Shown here: in pieces, positions 16,089-24,690 of the stretch
How the letters are laid out: each line of letters begins with the position of its first letter
Position numbering within the stretch: position 1 is the first letter of the stretch
DNA from: an uncultured Alphaproteobacteria bacterium
GTDB taxonomy: Bacteria; Pseudomonadota; Alphaproteobacteria; RF32; CAG-239
Direction of reading: 5' to 3'
NCBI GenBank assembly: GCA_944393695.1
Contig: CALYAY010000001.1
Location: 121,436 to 185,435, forward strand
Length of the DNA: 64,000 bases
Notes under the pieces: model-generated
Told to the model about the DNA's origin: nothing
Seen by the model: the letters and a program-made list of their open reading frames with translations, nothing else
The model's database searches: none
Made by a program: the position numbers and the translations under genes

Positions 16089-18002
16089 TTATTTAACTTC
16101 TTCAAAGTCAGCATCAACAACCTTTTCATCCTTCGGCTGTTCGGCGCTTCCTGCGGCACCGGCATCCGGTCCCTGTGCAGCACCCTGCTGGGCCTGTGCC
16201 TGCTGAGCCTTGTACATAGCCTCACCGAGCTTCATGGAAGCCTGCATCAAAGCTTCTGTCTTTTCCTTGATGACGGTCAGATCTTCGGCTTCAATAGCAG
16301 TCTTCAGCTCACCGATAGCACTCTCAATTGCCGATTTTTCAGCCGCGCTGATTTTATCGCCGTGTTCTTTTAACGTCTTTTCGGTCGAGTTAATCAAGCT
16401 TTCGGCCTGATTCTTGGATTCGACAAGCTCTTTCTTGCGCTTATCGGCTTCAGCATTGGCTTCGGCGTCTTTTACCATCTTCTCAATATCGGCATCAGAA
16501 AGTCCGCCGCTGGCCTGAATACGAATGGCCTGTTCCTTATTGGTTGCCTTGTCTTTGGCCGAAACATTGACAATGCCGTTGGCGTCAATATCAAAGGTAA
16601 CCTCGATTTGCGGCATACCGCGCGGTGCCGGCGGAATTCCGACCAGATCAAACTGACCGAGCAGCTTGTTATCAGCCGCCATTTCACGCTCGCCCTGGAA
16701 GACGCGGATAGTAACCGCCGTCTGTCCGTCTTCGGCCGTAGAAAATACCTGAGACTTGCGTGTCGGAATGGTCGTATTGCGGTCAATCAACCGGGTAAAC
16801 ACGCCGCCCAGCGTTTCAATACCAAGTGACAACGGTGTAACATCCAGCAGCAATACGTCTTTAACATCACCGACCAGCACACCGCCCTGAATAGCAGCAC
16901 CCATGGCCACCACTTCATCCGGGTTAACGCCTTTGTGCGGTTCCTTACCGAAGATTTCCTTAACCTTTTCCTGAACTTTCGGCATACGGGTCATACCGCC
17001 GACCAGAATGACTTCACTGATTTCACTGGCTTTCAGTCCGGCATCTGCCAAAGCCTTGCGACAGGGCTCAGCAGTTTTTTCAATCAGATCATCCACCAGG
17101 GATTCAAATTTGGCTCTGGTCAGCTTCATGTTCAAATGTTTCGGGCCGCTGGCGTCTGCTGTAATGAACGGCAGGTTAATTTCAGTCTGTGTTGCCGACG
17201 ACAGCTCGATTTTGGCCTTTTCGGCAGCTTCTTTCAAACGCTGCAAAGCCAGACGGTCATTTTTCAGGTCAATACCGCTTTCTTTCTTAAACTCGTCGGT
17301 CAGATAATTTACCAGCCGCTGGTCAAAGTCTTCACCGCCGAGGAAAGTATCACCGTTTGTTGATTTTACTTCAAAGACACCGTCACCGATTTCCAAAATG
17401 GAAATATCAAACGTACCGCCGCCCAGGTCATACACCGCGATAGTGCCGGAAGCTTTTTTATCCATACCGTAAGCCAAAGCCGCAGCCGTCGGTTCGTTGA
17501 TGATACGCAAAACATCCAGTCCGGCAATTTTACCGGCATCTTTTGTCGCCTGACGTTGAGAATCGTTAAAATAAGCCGGAACGGTAATAACTGCCTTTTC
17601 GATTTTTTCGCCCAGATAGCTTTCGGCATATTCCTTAATCTTTTGCAGAACAATGGCCGAAATCTGCGACGGAGCATATTTCTGTCCCTTCACCTCAACC
17701 CAGGCATCACCGTTTTCGCCTTCAATAATTTTGAACGGAACCAGTTTCTTGTCTTTTTCCACTTCCGGAGAATTAAAACGCCGGCCGATTAAACGCTTAA
17801 TGGCAAACAACGTATTTTCCGGGTTGGTAACGGCCTGACGTTTTGCCGCTGCGCCGACCAGTCTTTCCGTTTCGGTAAATGCAACCATTGACGGGGTTGT
17901 TCTGGCGCCCTCGCTGTTTTCCAAAACTTTGGGATCTTTACCCTCCATAACGGCAAAGCAGGAGTTTGTTGTACCCAAATCAATACCAAGAACTTTACTC
18001 AT
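16089..18002 (-). CDS. dnaK: Chaperone protein DnaK (Hsp70)
   Basis: Major ATP-dependent chaperone, 637 aa. [18 protein letters not shown], the phosphate-1 and -2 loops ([14 protein letters not shown]), [14 protein letters not shown], and the linker [15 protein letters not shown] lead into the substrate-binding domain. A Gln/Ala/Gly-rich tail ends in EEVK. ATG at 18000-18002 has AAGGAT upstream. The promoter candidate resembles sigma-70; no clear RpoH-type sequence was recognised, but the hexamers cannot exclude one. Confidence 0.98.
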   Translation of the reverse strand: MSKVLGIDLGTTNSCFAVMEGKDPKVLENSEGARTTPSMVAFTETERLVGAAAKRQAVTNPENTLFAIKRLIGRRFNSPEVEKDKKLVPFKIIEGENGDAWVEVKGQKYAPSQISAIVLQKIKEYAESYLGEKIEKAVITVPAYFNDSQRQATKDAGKIAGLDVLRIINEPTAAALAYGMDKKASGTIAVYDLGGGTFDISILEIGDGVFEVKSTNGDTFLGGEDFDQRLVNYLTDEFKKESGIDLKNDRLALQRLKEAAEKAKIELSSATQTEINLPFITADASGPKHLNMKLTRAKFESLVDDLIEKTAEPCRKALADAGLKASEISEVILVGGMTRMPKVQEKVKEIFGKEPHKGVNPDEVVAMGAAIQGGVLVGDVKDVLLLDVTPLSLGIETLGGVFTRLIDRNTTIPTRKSQVFSTAEDGQTAVTIRVFQGEREMAADNKLLGQFDLVGIPPAPRGMPQIEVTFDIDANGIVNVSAKDKATNKEQAIRIQASGGLSDADIEKMVKDAEANAEADKRKKELVESKNQAESLINSTEKTLKEHGDKISAAEKSAIESAIGELKTAIEAEDLTVIKEKTEALMQASMKLGEAMYKAQQAQAQQGAAQGPDAGAAGSAEQPKDEKVVDADFEEVK

Positions 18003-18044
18003 AATCTAATATCCTTTGTTATTAAAATATCTTGTCTAAACGGA

Positions 18045-18073
18045 TATATAAGAAGCCAAAATTACGGAAGCAA
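18045..18073 (-). promoter_or_regulatory. Candidate dnaK promoter
   Basis: Minus strand -35 TTGCTT (18068-18073), 17-base spacer, -10 TATATA (18045-18050). It leaves a 5' leader of about 35 bases before the dnaK ATG. An overlapping second candidate (TTGACT, 16 bases, TAATTT) lies just upstream. Confidence 0.5.
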
Positions 18074-18121
18074 GAGTTTGAGTCAATTTTTTGTAAAAAA
18101 TTTTAATCTTTGAAAAAAAGC

Positions 18122-19639
18122 TTATTCTTCTTCGTTTTCCTCTTCTTCTTCTTCTTCTTCGGAAATTTCGTAACCGTTGTAAGCGTCAATCAGCGAATTG
18201 GCAAAAGCAAAATCCGTTGAGTTGCAGGAATAAAGCCGGTACAGAATATCACCGGCCTCCACTTTGTCGCCGGCTTTTTTCAATAAGTCGATTCCCGCGC
18301 CGGCATATTGTCCGGCCCCGGCCATAACCCCGATTTTGTTAATTCTGGAATTATCAATACTGTCAACGATTCCGGAACTGTCTGCCACGATATCCCTGGT
18401 CAGACCACCGAGCTTGGGTTGGGAAACTTTTCCCTGGGCTTTGATAATTTTGTTCATAGCTTCCAATGCTCGTCCTGAATCCAAAATTTCCTTTGCCGCA
18501 AAATATCCTTGTCCGCCACGCAGTTTGGGGTCGAATTCCAGCATTCTGCCGGCCAGGAACAAAGATTTTTCCCGCAAATCCTGAGGAGCGTCTTCGCTGT
18601 TTTTCAAAACCTTGATAACATCCCGGGCTTCCAGAACGGCACCCACTCCGTTGCCGACAGGTTCGCTGCCGTCGGTAATAACCGCATCGATTTCCAGCGA
18701 CAACATATCTCCCACATATTCCATCAGTTTACGCAGACGCATGGCTTCGTTGGTATTTTTAATGCGTGATTTCGGCCCCACCGGAATATCCACCACCAGG
18801 TGTGTTACTCCTGCCGCGATTTTTATGGCCAAAATAGAGGCGGCAATATGCGATTTTTCCGTAATACCGATTTGTTTTTCCACATTGGCGATTATTCGTG
18901 TTGCCTCGGCCAGATCCAGACTGTCATAGCTGACAATGGCGCCCCGGTTTTCCTTAATCAGTTCTTTCAGCCTTTTTTCATCAATATTCACATTGGCCAG
19001 AACCGACATCGTATCAGCCACTCCGGCGCAGGAAGTCAGCGAATGAGCAGCAGTTTTGGGCATCGGCAGCCCGTAAGCCGCTACGATTGCCGTAATGATT
19101 AGATCTGTTTTGTTGCCGGGAACACCGCCCAGACAATGATGATCTACGACGATATCCTCGTTTTCCCAGACAATGGTTTTGTCTCCGATGAGCGCTTCTG
19201 TCAACGACAAAACCTCGGGTGCCGACATAAACGACCCCGAGGCCACCAAAAACGAGGCGATATCCATATTGGAATACCGGCGGGCGGTAATATCATTGAT
19301 AATGGCGCTGTATTCGCCGGAACTCAGAATATTACCCGCCACTTTTCTTTTGATGGAATTCAGGCTGGGAGGCAGAGAAGACAACGAAACCGAAACTTTG
19401 GCCCCTTCCGGCAGGTTTATCTGCTTAAACGCTTCGTTGTTCAGCGCCAGTTCGTTGGGTTTTACCAGTTTGGGGTCATTAACCACCTGCAAAAAAGCAT
19501 AAATGGTCTTAAGCCCGCCATGCACTTCTATTTTGACCAGAGAATTAATATCATCGATTTTATATACGGAACAGTCACGGTTTATATAAGCCAGATTTTC
19601 ATTAAACGATGATATTGGCAGATGTTTTAATGTCAGCAT
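18122..19639 (-). CDS. AMP phosphorylase / thymidine phosphorylase family enzyme
   Basis: 505 aa. The N-terminal 90 residues form an extra domain absent from ordinary DeoA and typical of the archaeal AMP-phosphorylase branch. The core has the phosphate- and base-binding block VDHHCLGGVPGNKTDLI, then KTAAHSLTSCAGVADTMSVLA and GGLTRDIVADSSG. The family phosphorolyses nucleotides or nucleosides to a (deoxy)ribose phosphate and a base; substrate cannot be assigned from sequence. The C terminus is an almost pure Glu tail encoded by a GAA/GAG repeat. No ribose-1,5-bisphosphate isomerase or RuBisCO gene is nearby, so a full pentose bisphosphate route is not shown. Confidence 0.82.
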   Translation of the reverse strand: MLTLKHLPISSFNENLAYINRDCSVYKIDDINSLVKIEVHGGLKTIYAFLQVVNDPKLVKPNELALNNEAFKQINLPEGAKVSVSLSSLPPSLNSIKRKVAGNILSSGEYSAIINDITARRYSNMDIASFLVASGSFMSAPEVLSLTEALIGDKTIVWENEDIVVDHHCLGGVPGNKTDLIITAIVAAYGLPMPKTAAHSLTSCAGVADTMSVLANVNIDEKRLKELIKENRGAIVSYDSLDLAEATRIIANVEKQIGITEKSHIAASILAIKIAAGVTHLVVDIPVGPKSRIKNTNEAMRLRKLMEYVGDMLSLEIDAVITDGSEPVGNGVGAVLEARDVIKVLKNSEDAPQDLREKSLFLAGRMLEFDPKLRGGQGYFAAKEILDSGRALEAMNKIIKAQGKVSQPKLGGLTRDIVADSSGIVDSIDNSRINKIGVMAGAGQYAGAGIDLLKKAGDKVEAGDILYRLYSCNSTDFAFANSLIDAYNGYEISEEEEEEEENEEE

Positions 19640-19703
19640 ATTTCCCCGTCCCTTTATTATTGCATGACTGACAGTCTAACCTTAAAAATACTTAATGACA
19701 AGG

Positions 19704-21476
19704 TCATTTTTTCCGGGCCTCGGCCGGGGTGATGCCCATAAAACCGTTAGCCTGCATATTATAAAGCTTATAATACATTCCTTTCTTTTTCAGCAGAGCT
19801 TCATGAGTACCCTCTTCAATGATTTTTCCCTTGTCAAACACCAGAATCCGGTCCATTTCCCTAAGGGTTGACAAACGGTGGGCGATGGCGATGACTGTTT
19901 TGTTTTTCATCAGAAGTTTGAGCGATTTCTGAATATGTTGTTCGCTGTAACTGTCCAGTGCTGAAGTAGCCTCGTCAAAAATCAATATCGGCGCATTTTT
20001 CAAAATTGCCCGGGCAATGGCGATTCTCTGCCTTTCTCCGCCGGACAAGACCACCCCTCTTTCTCCCACGACGGTATCATATTTTCGGGGCATGGCTTCA
20101 ATAAATATGTCGGCCGAAGCCTGCCTGGCCGCATTGATAATTTCTTCGGTGGTCGCGTTGGTTCTTCCGTAACGGATATTTTCCTTTAGCGAGCGGTTAA
20201 ACAGACTGATATCCTGGGGAATAATGGCAATATGCCGGTGCAGGGATTCCTGGGTAATGTCGCGAATGTCGATGCCGTTAATTTTGATGGCGCCCTTATT
20301 GATGTCAAAACAGCGGTCTGTTAATTTTATCAGTGTAGATTTTCCAGCACCGGAAGGTCCGACAATTCCCACTTTTTCGCCGGCCTTGATTTTTAAATTC
20401 AGTTTGTTGAAAATTTTTCTTTTTCCCCGGTAATGAAAATCCACGTCTTCAAACATAATTTCCGCTTTATCGGCTTTCAGTTTTAATGCCCCCGGCTTGT
20501 CCACGATTTCCGGTTCGGCCGACAACGTGTCCAAGGCCGACTGCATTGACCCCAGCAGCTGCGAGATATTGCTGTAAATCCAGGTCATACCGAAAACCAT
20601 AAAAGAAAGATGCGTAAACAGCGATATGGCATAAATAAACTCGGTTGTGCTTATGGCCCCGCTTTTAAAAATAGCAAGGCTCAGCAGCATAAATCCCAGC
20701 ATTGAAAAAGTTGTCAGCAGATTTTGCGTCAGGTGAATCCAGGCTTTCATTTTTTGCTCCCGGCTGTCGGCTTTTCTTAAAAGCTTAAGATATTTAAGCA
20801 GATTTAATTGTTCAAACCGAAAATTGGCAAAGCTTTTGACTTCGCTGTAATTAGCCAGGCTATCCACCACCACCCCGTTTGCCAGACTTTCTTCTTTGCC
20901 GGTTTCCCGGCTGAGTTCCAGCCGCTTCTTTCCCAAACATTTTGCCGCATATCCGATTAAAAACAGCCATATCGTTAAAGCCGCCAGAAAACGAATGTCG
21001 ATAAAAGAAAGAATACCGATTGTTATAACCGCCCATAAAAAATTATCACAGACATTTCCGAATGTCCGGAAAGCCTCAATAACGCTTTTTTCCAGTTGGG
21101 CAAATTTGGTTGCAACCCGTCCCGACATTTCATCGTTAAAATAAGCCGTTGATAATTTGTTAACATGCTGAAAAATATCCGAAACGATAATCGTTTTGGC
21201 CGCCGGCAGAAAATGTGCCATCAGAAAAAATGAAGCCTCAAATCCCAAAAGCCTGATTAATCCGGCCCCGAAAACGATAAAGGCATAAAAAATAAGGCTG
21301 TGCCAATAGTCGGGAGCGGCGGTTTCCCCGGCAGCAAAGGCAATGAGCCTTGCCGAAAAATAAGTAGCCAGCTGTTCCCCTGCATGAGAAACAATAAATC
21401 CTAAAATCATAAACAGAAAAAACCATTTAAATTGTTTGGCATATTTCCATAAAAATTTTATTGCTGTTTTTTCCAT
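19704..21476 (-). CDS. ABC exporter, fused membrane and ATPase domains (MsbA/Sav1866-like)
   Basis: 590 aa half-transporter. Six hydrophobic segments cover about residues 15-310, followed by an ATPase domain with Walker A GPSGAGKST, signature LSGGERQR, Walker B ILIFDEATSALD and the H-loop IAHRLST. It should work as a homodimer exporting a lipid, peptide or drug; the substrate cannot be read from sequence. It stands alone, 64 bases from the phosphorylase gene, and is divergent from the 21557 gene. Confidence 0.88.
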   Translation of the reverse strand: MEKTAIKFLWKYAKQFKWFFLFMILGFIVSHAGEQLATYFSARLIAFAAGETAAPDYWHSLIFYAFIVFGAGLIRLLGFEASFFLMAHFLPAAKTIIVSDIFQHVNKLSTAYFNDEMSGRVATKFAQLEKSVIEAFRTFGNVCDNFLWAVITIGILSFIDIRFLAALTIWLFLIGYAAKCLGKKRLELSRETGKEESLANGVVVDSLANYSEVKSFANFRFEQLNLLKYLKLLRKADSREQKMKAWIHLTQNLLTTFSMLGFMLLSLAIFKSGAISTTEFIYAISLFTHLSFMVFGMTWIYSNISQLLGSMQSALDTLSAEPEIVDKPGALKLKADKAEIMFEDVDFHYRGKRKIFNKLNLKIKAGEKVGIVGPSGAGKSTLIKLTDRCFDINKGAIKINGIDIRDITQESLHRHIAIIPQDISLFNRSLKENIRYGRTNATTEEIINAARQASADIFIEAMPRKYDTVVGERGVVLSGGERQRIAIARAILKNAPILIFDEATSALDSYSEQHIQKSLKLLMKNKTVIAIAHRLSTLREMDRILVFDKGKIIEEGTHEALLKKKGMYYKLYNMQANGFMGITPAEARKK

Positions 21477-21556
21477 TTTATTAACTCAAAATTGACAGTT
21501 TAGGTTTAATAATGTACCATAACTTTAAATTCCGTTCAATATAAAAGGCTGAAACG

Positions 21557-21979
21557 ATGGAAAATCAATACTATACACTGATAGAAAAACAGGATTTTTA
21601 TGAAATCATTGAAAACAAATATGGTGAACTGGCTATTTTTATTGATGCTCGTGATGGTTCTCCGAAAAATCCGGTTTTGGAATTTGACGGCAAAAAGACG
21701 GCCATTCTGCGCCGTGATGAACGTTTATCGGTTTTGTTGGAAGACATTGACGAAGAAACCAAAGGCCCGTTGGCTGAAGCCGAATTTGTGCTGATTGTCG
21801 AACTTGAAGGAAAAATGGTTAACCGAACCTATGGCGTTCCCGTCGAAAATGTTGAGGATGTTGAAATAAACGGCCGCCGCACCCGCGCCGATGAAATCAT
21901 CAAATCACAAAGCCGCGAAGAATTAATCAAAAGCTTTGGCGCTGTCAAAATCTGGAGCAGCGGAACCAAAAATAAATAA
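21557..21979 (+). CDS. Hypothetical protein leading the EIIA-HPr gene cluster
   Basis: 140 aa, acidic, with no signal or membrane segment. I do not recognise a family. Its start (YYTLIEKQDFYEIIENKYGELAIF) and middle (LEDIDEETKGPLAEAEFVLIVEL) suggest a small alpha/beta or beta-rich fold. It is the first gene of a tight plus-strand set with EIIA(Man) 21 bases downstream and HPr next, so it may be co-expressed with the regulatory phosphotransfer proteins. A functional link is inference from position only. Confidence 0.75.
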   Translation: MENQYYTLIEKQDFYEIIENKYGELAIFIDARDGSPKNPVLEFDGKKTAILRRDERLSVLLEDIDEETKGPLAEAEFVLIVELEGKMVNRTYGVPVENVEDVEINGRRTRADEIIKSQSREELIKSFGAVKIWSSGTKNK

Positions 21980-22000
21980 TATTACTAAAGAGGAATACAA

Positions 22001-22399
22001 ATGATAGGTTTAGTTTTGGTCACTCATGGAAAGCTGGCCGAAGAGTTTATTTCGGCCATGCAGCATGTGGTCGGCCCTCAGGAACAGGTAAAAGCGGTTT
22101 GTATCGGTCCCGAAGATGATATGGAAATGCGCCGGAGCGAGATTCTGACCAAAGTCGGCGAAGTTGACAACGGCAGCGGAGCCATTGTTCTGACCGATAT
22201 GTTTGGCGGAACGCCGTCTAACCTGGCGATTTCAATTATGGATAAGGCTAAAGTCGAAATTATTGCCGGGATTAATCTTCCCATGCTCATAAAACTGGCA
22301 TCTCTCCGCAAAGATAAATCGCTTAAAGAAGCGGTTGAAGGTGCTCAGGATGCTGGAAAAAAATATATAAATGTTGCTTCTAAGCTTTTGGGAATGTAG
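22001..22399 (+). CDS. PTS mannose-family EIIA, regulatory type
   Basis: 132 aa, the single EIIA domain of the Man (EIIA-4) family. It starts IGLVLVTHGKLAEEF; His9 is the expected phospho-acceptor. VLTDMFGGTPSNLAI is the conserved block of the fold. No EIIB, EIIC or EIID genes are nearby, as in the alphaproteobacterial regulatory PTS, where EIIA and HPr signal rather than transport. AGAGG precedes ATG 22001 and HPr follows after three bases. Confidence 0.92.
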   Translation: MIGLVLVTHGKLAEEFISAMQHVVGPQEQVKAVCIGPEDDMEMRRSEILTKVGEVDNGSGAIVLTDMFGGTPSNLAISIMDKAKVEIIAGINLPMLIKLASLRKDKSLKEAVEGAQDAGKKYINVASKLLGM

Positions 22400-22402
22400 T
22401 CA

Positions 22403-22681
22403 ATGAGTACGGATACCATTTCTGTCGAGCTGGAAATTCAAAATAAAAAAGGTCTTCATGCCCGCGCTGCCGCTGCTTTTGTAAAAGCCATAGAAAATCT
22501 TGATGCCGAAGTAACCGTTGAGCGTATCGGCCAGACTGTCAGCGGCTGTTCCATTATGGGACTGATGATGCTCGCCGCCTCTAAAGGAACCACCATTAAA
22601 GTCAATGCTTCCGGTTCTCAGGCTCAGGAGGCAATAGAGGCCCTGACTCTGCTGGTTAACGGTAAGTTTGGTGAAGAATAG
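22403..22681 (+). CDS. ptsH: Phosphocarrier protein HPr
   Basis: 92 aa. KKGLHARAAAAF holds His19, phosphorylated by EI. SGCSIMGLMMLAASKG holds Ser50, which matches the HprK-phosphorylated serine of regulatory HPr proteins; the hprK at 1956 is its likely kinase. It sits three bases after EIIA(Man). Enzyme I (ptsI or ptsP) is not in the window. Confidence 0.95.
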   Translation: MSTDTISVELEIQNKKGLHARAAAAFVKAIENLDAEVTVERIGQTVSGCSIMGLMMLAASKGTTIKVNASGSQAQEAIEALTLLVNGKFGEE

Positions 22682-22691
22682 CCTGAAACCC

Positions 22692-23618
22692 ATGCAAAAA
22701 AAAGCCTCCCGGAATAAAACGATTGACTTAAGTCCTAAGGAAATCAATGCTTATGCCCGGCGTTCCCTGAAATTGGGCTTCAAAGCGTCGCTTGATTATG
22801 TTTTAGACAGTACCATTCATCAGGATACCTTGAAAACGCTTGATTATTTGCCGGATAATTCCGTTGATTTAATCATTGCCGATCCGCCCTATAATTTAAC
22901 CAAAGTTTTTGGAAACAGTGTATTTAAAGAGCGCGATTTTAATGATTATAAAAAATGGCTGGATGGTTGGCTGAAAAAATTGCCTCGTATTCTTAAAGAA
23001 ACCGGAAGTGTTTATATTTGTTCGGACTGGCGGACATCAATAACCATTCCCGAAATTGCCGGAAAATATTTCATTTTGCAAAACCGCATTTCCTGGGAAC
23101 GGGAAAAGGGCAGGGGCGCCAAAGACAATTGGAAAAATTGTCTGGAAGACATCTGGTTCTTTACCAAATCAAAAGATTATACCTTCAATCTGGATGCCGT
23201 AAAAATCATGCGTCCGGTCATTGCTCCTTATCGTGACAACACCGGTGCCCCCAAGGACTGGTGCGAGGAAAACGGCCGGCGTTATCGTCTGACTTATCCT
23301 TCCAACATCTGGACGGATATTTCGATTCCTTTCTGGTCCATGCCCGAAAACACACCGCACCCGACCCAAAAACCGGAAAAACTCATAGCCAAACTGATTT
23401 TGGCTTCCAGCAATCCGGGAGACGTGGTTTTTGATCCTTTCCTTGGCTCCGGCACCACATCTGTTGTTGCCAAAAAACTGGGGCGTCATTATATCGGCAT
23501 AGAAAAAGAGAAAGAATACGTTGCCTATGCCGAGCGCCGTCTTGAACTGGCTGAAGCCAACCCTTCTATTCAAGGGTTTGAAAACGGTGTATTTAAATCC
23601 CGTATATCAGAAATGTAA
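22692..23618 (+). CDS. Solitary beta-class DNA methyltransferase, probably N6-adenine
   Basis: 308 aa. Motif IV DPPY (IIADPPYNLTKVFGN) comes before motif I (VFDPFLGSGTTSVVAKK), which is the beta-class order; DPPY favours N6-adenine over N4-cytosine. HPTQKPEKLIAKLI is typical of the family. There is no restriction enzyme beside it, so it may be a regulatory or orphan methylase. The N-terminal 40 residues are basic and unlike CcrM, and the CcrM C-terminal domain is missing. The start is uncertain: TTG 22668 and GTG 22671 overlap ptsH, while ATG 22692 is used here although its ribosome site is weak. Target sequence unknown. Confidence 0.85.
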   Translation: MQKKASRNKTIDLSPKEINAYARRSLKLGFKASLDYVLDSTIHQDTLKTLDYLPDNSVDLIIADPPYNLTKVFGNSVFKERDFNDYKKWLDGWLKKLPRILKETGSVYICSDWRTSITIPEIAGKYFILQNRISWEREKGRGAKDNWKNCLEDIWFFTKSKDYTFNLDAVKIMRPVIAPYRDNTGAPKDWCEENGRRYRLTYPSNIWTDISIPFWSMPENTPHPTQKPEKLIAKLILASSNPGDVVFDPFLGSGTTSVVAKKLGRHYIGIEKEKEYVAYAERRLELAEANPSIQGFENGVFKSRISEM

Positions 23619-23773
23619 CACTGTATTTAAAACTTCTCCCGTAAAATGACTAGATAATTAGTTTATATCCCTTGTTTTTTGCCCGAGCATAATTACATCT
23701 TTCCTGCAAGGTTAATAAAAAACAGCATTTAGCCTTTACGCTTAATTCATACATTAACTTCTGGAGATTTAAT

Positions 23774-23875
23774 ATGGAAAATAAGAAAAATACGACAAAG
23801 AACGCATCTTCAAACAATGAAAATGAAACTTCTTCGTCTTCTTCCAAATCAGGCTGCGGTTGCGGTAAAAAATAA
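23774..23875 (+). CDS. Tiny Ser/Asn-rich protein ending in a Cys-Gly motif
   Basis: 33 aa, unrecognised. GGAG at 23763-23766 lies seven bases before the ATG, and a strong terminator follows 77 bases after the stop, so it looks like a true single-gene unit. The protein is hydrophilic (Lys, Asn, Ser, Glu) and ends SGCGCGKK, a possible metal- or thiol-binding tail. It sits in the methyltransferase-lolA gap. A structured RNA without translation is the alternative. Confidence 0.55.
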   Translation: MENKKNTTKNASSNNENETSSSSSKSGCGCGKK

Positions 23876-23952
23876 CATATAAAATTTTGGTTTAATTCGT
23901 ACAAACTTTCTTCTGCATATTATTATATCAAAATCACCTTAGTCTTCTGATT

Positions 23953-23986
23953 AATCCCGGCGAATTCTCCCTTCCCGGGATTTTTT
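23953..23986 (+). terminator. Rho-independent terminator after the Cys-tail peptide
   Basis: AATCCCGG (23953-23960) pairs with CCGGGATT (23975-23982), followed by a run of six T. Confidence 0.8.
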
Positions 23987-24075
23987 ATGAAATTTGTTTT
24001 TTTTGGCTTTTACTTCTTTGTTTTATAAATTATATTATGTTCATCTTTTCATTTTCAAAAAAGGGCATAGCTGAC

Positions 24076-24684
24076 ATGTTAAAATTATTTTCGTTACTGC
24101 TGGGCATAATTTGCTTTTCAAGAGCTTCCTGGGCACAAAGCGCTGAAGATATTGCAAAAATTGAAGATTATCTGAACAACATCAAAACGCTTCAGGCCTC
24201 TTTTGTTCAAACCGCCAGTAACGGCAATACCACTGAAGGAAAACTCTATATTGCCAAACCCGATAAAATCCGCATGGAATACGACAAGCCGGTTGATGTT
24301 CTGATTGTCGGCGATGGTCATTTTATTGTTTACAATGACCGGGAACTTGATCAGGTTACTCATATTGATTATGATGACATTCCCGCCAGTCTGATTTTGG
24401 CAAATGATATTAAAATTGACGGTAAAAATCTGAAAGTTGTTGATTTTTATAAAGATTCCGGAACCACCGAGGCCGTATTGGAATATCCCGGCAAAAGTGA
24501 CATTGGCCCCATCACACTCATTTTCAATAATAATCCTTTTGAACTCAAGCAGTGGAAAATTGTTGATCCTCAGGGCATCGAGGTTGCTGTTTCCCTTTAT
24601 AATGCAGCAACGGATGTTGCTCTTGATGCCGGTTTATTCCGTTTCAAATCTTCACAATCTCCTCTTTCCCGCAAAAAAAGGTAA
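24076..24684 (+). CDS. lolA: Outer-membrane lipoprotein carrier protein LolA
   Basis: Periplasmic chaperone that carries lipoproteins from LolCDE to the outer membrane. From ATG 24076 the protein (202 aa) begins with a signal MLKLFSLLLGIICFSRASWAQ. Then come YLNNIKTLQASFVQT, EGKLYIAKPDKIRMEY and VSLYNAATDVALDAGLFRF, which fit the LolA fold. An in-frame ATG at 24037 would put 13 residues before the signal, so it is less likely. The lolA-xthA-response regulator order is seen in other alphaproteobacteria. Confidence 0.88.
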   Translation: MLKLFSLLLGIICFSRASWAQSAEDIAKIEDYLNNIKTLQASFVQTASNGNTTEGKLYIAKPDKIRMEYDKPVDVLIVGDGHFIVYNDRELDQVTHIDYDDIPASLILANDIKIDGKNLKVVDFYKDSGTTEAVLEYPGKSDIGPITLIFNNNPFELKQWKIVDPQGIEVAVSLYNAATDVALDAGLFRFKSSQSPLSRKKR

Positions 24685-24690
24685 TTTAAC

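Noticed and set aside
16935..17363. 142-codon plus-strand ORF opposite dnaK
   Set aside because: Shadow of a highly conserved gene; no ribosome site and no family pattern.
22692..23618. Restriction-modification system
   Set aside because: No endonuclease or specificity gene within several kilobases.
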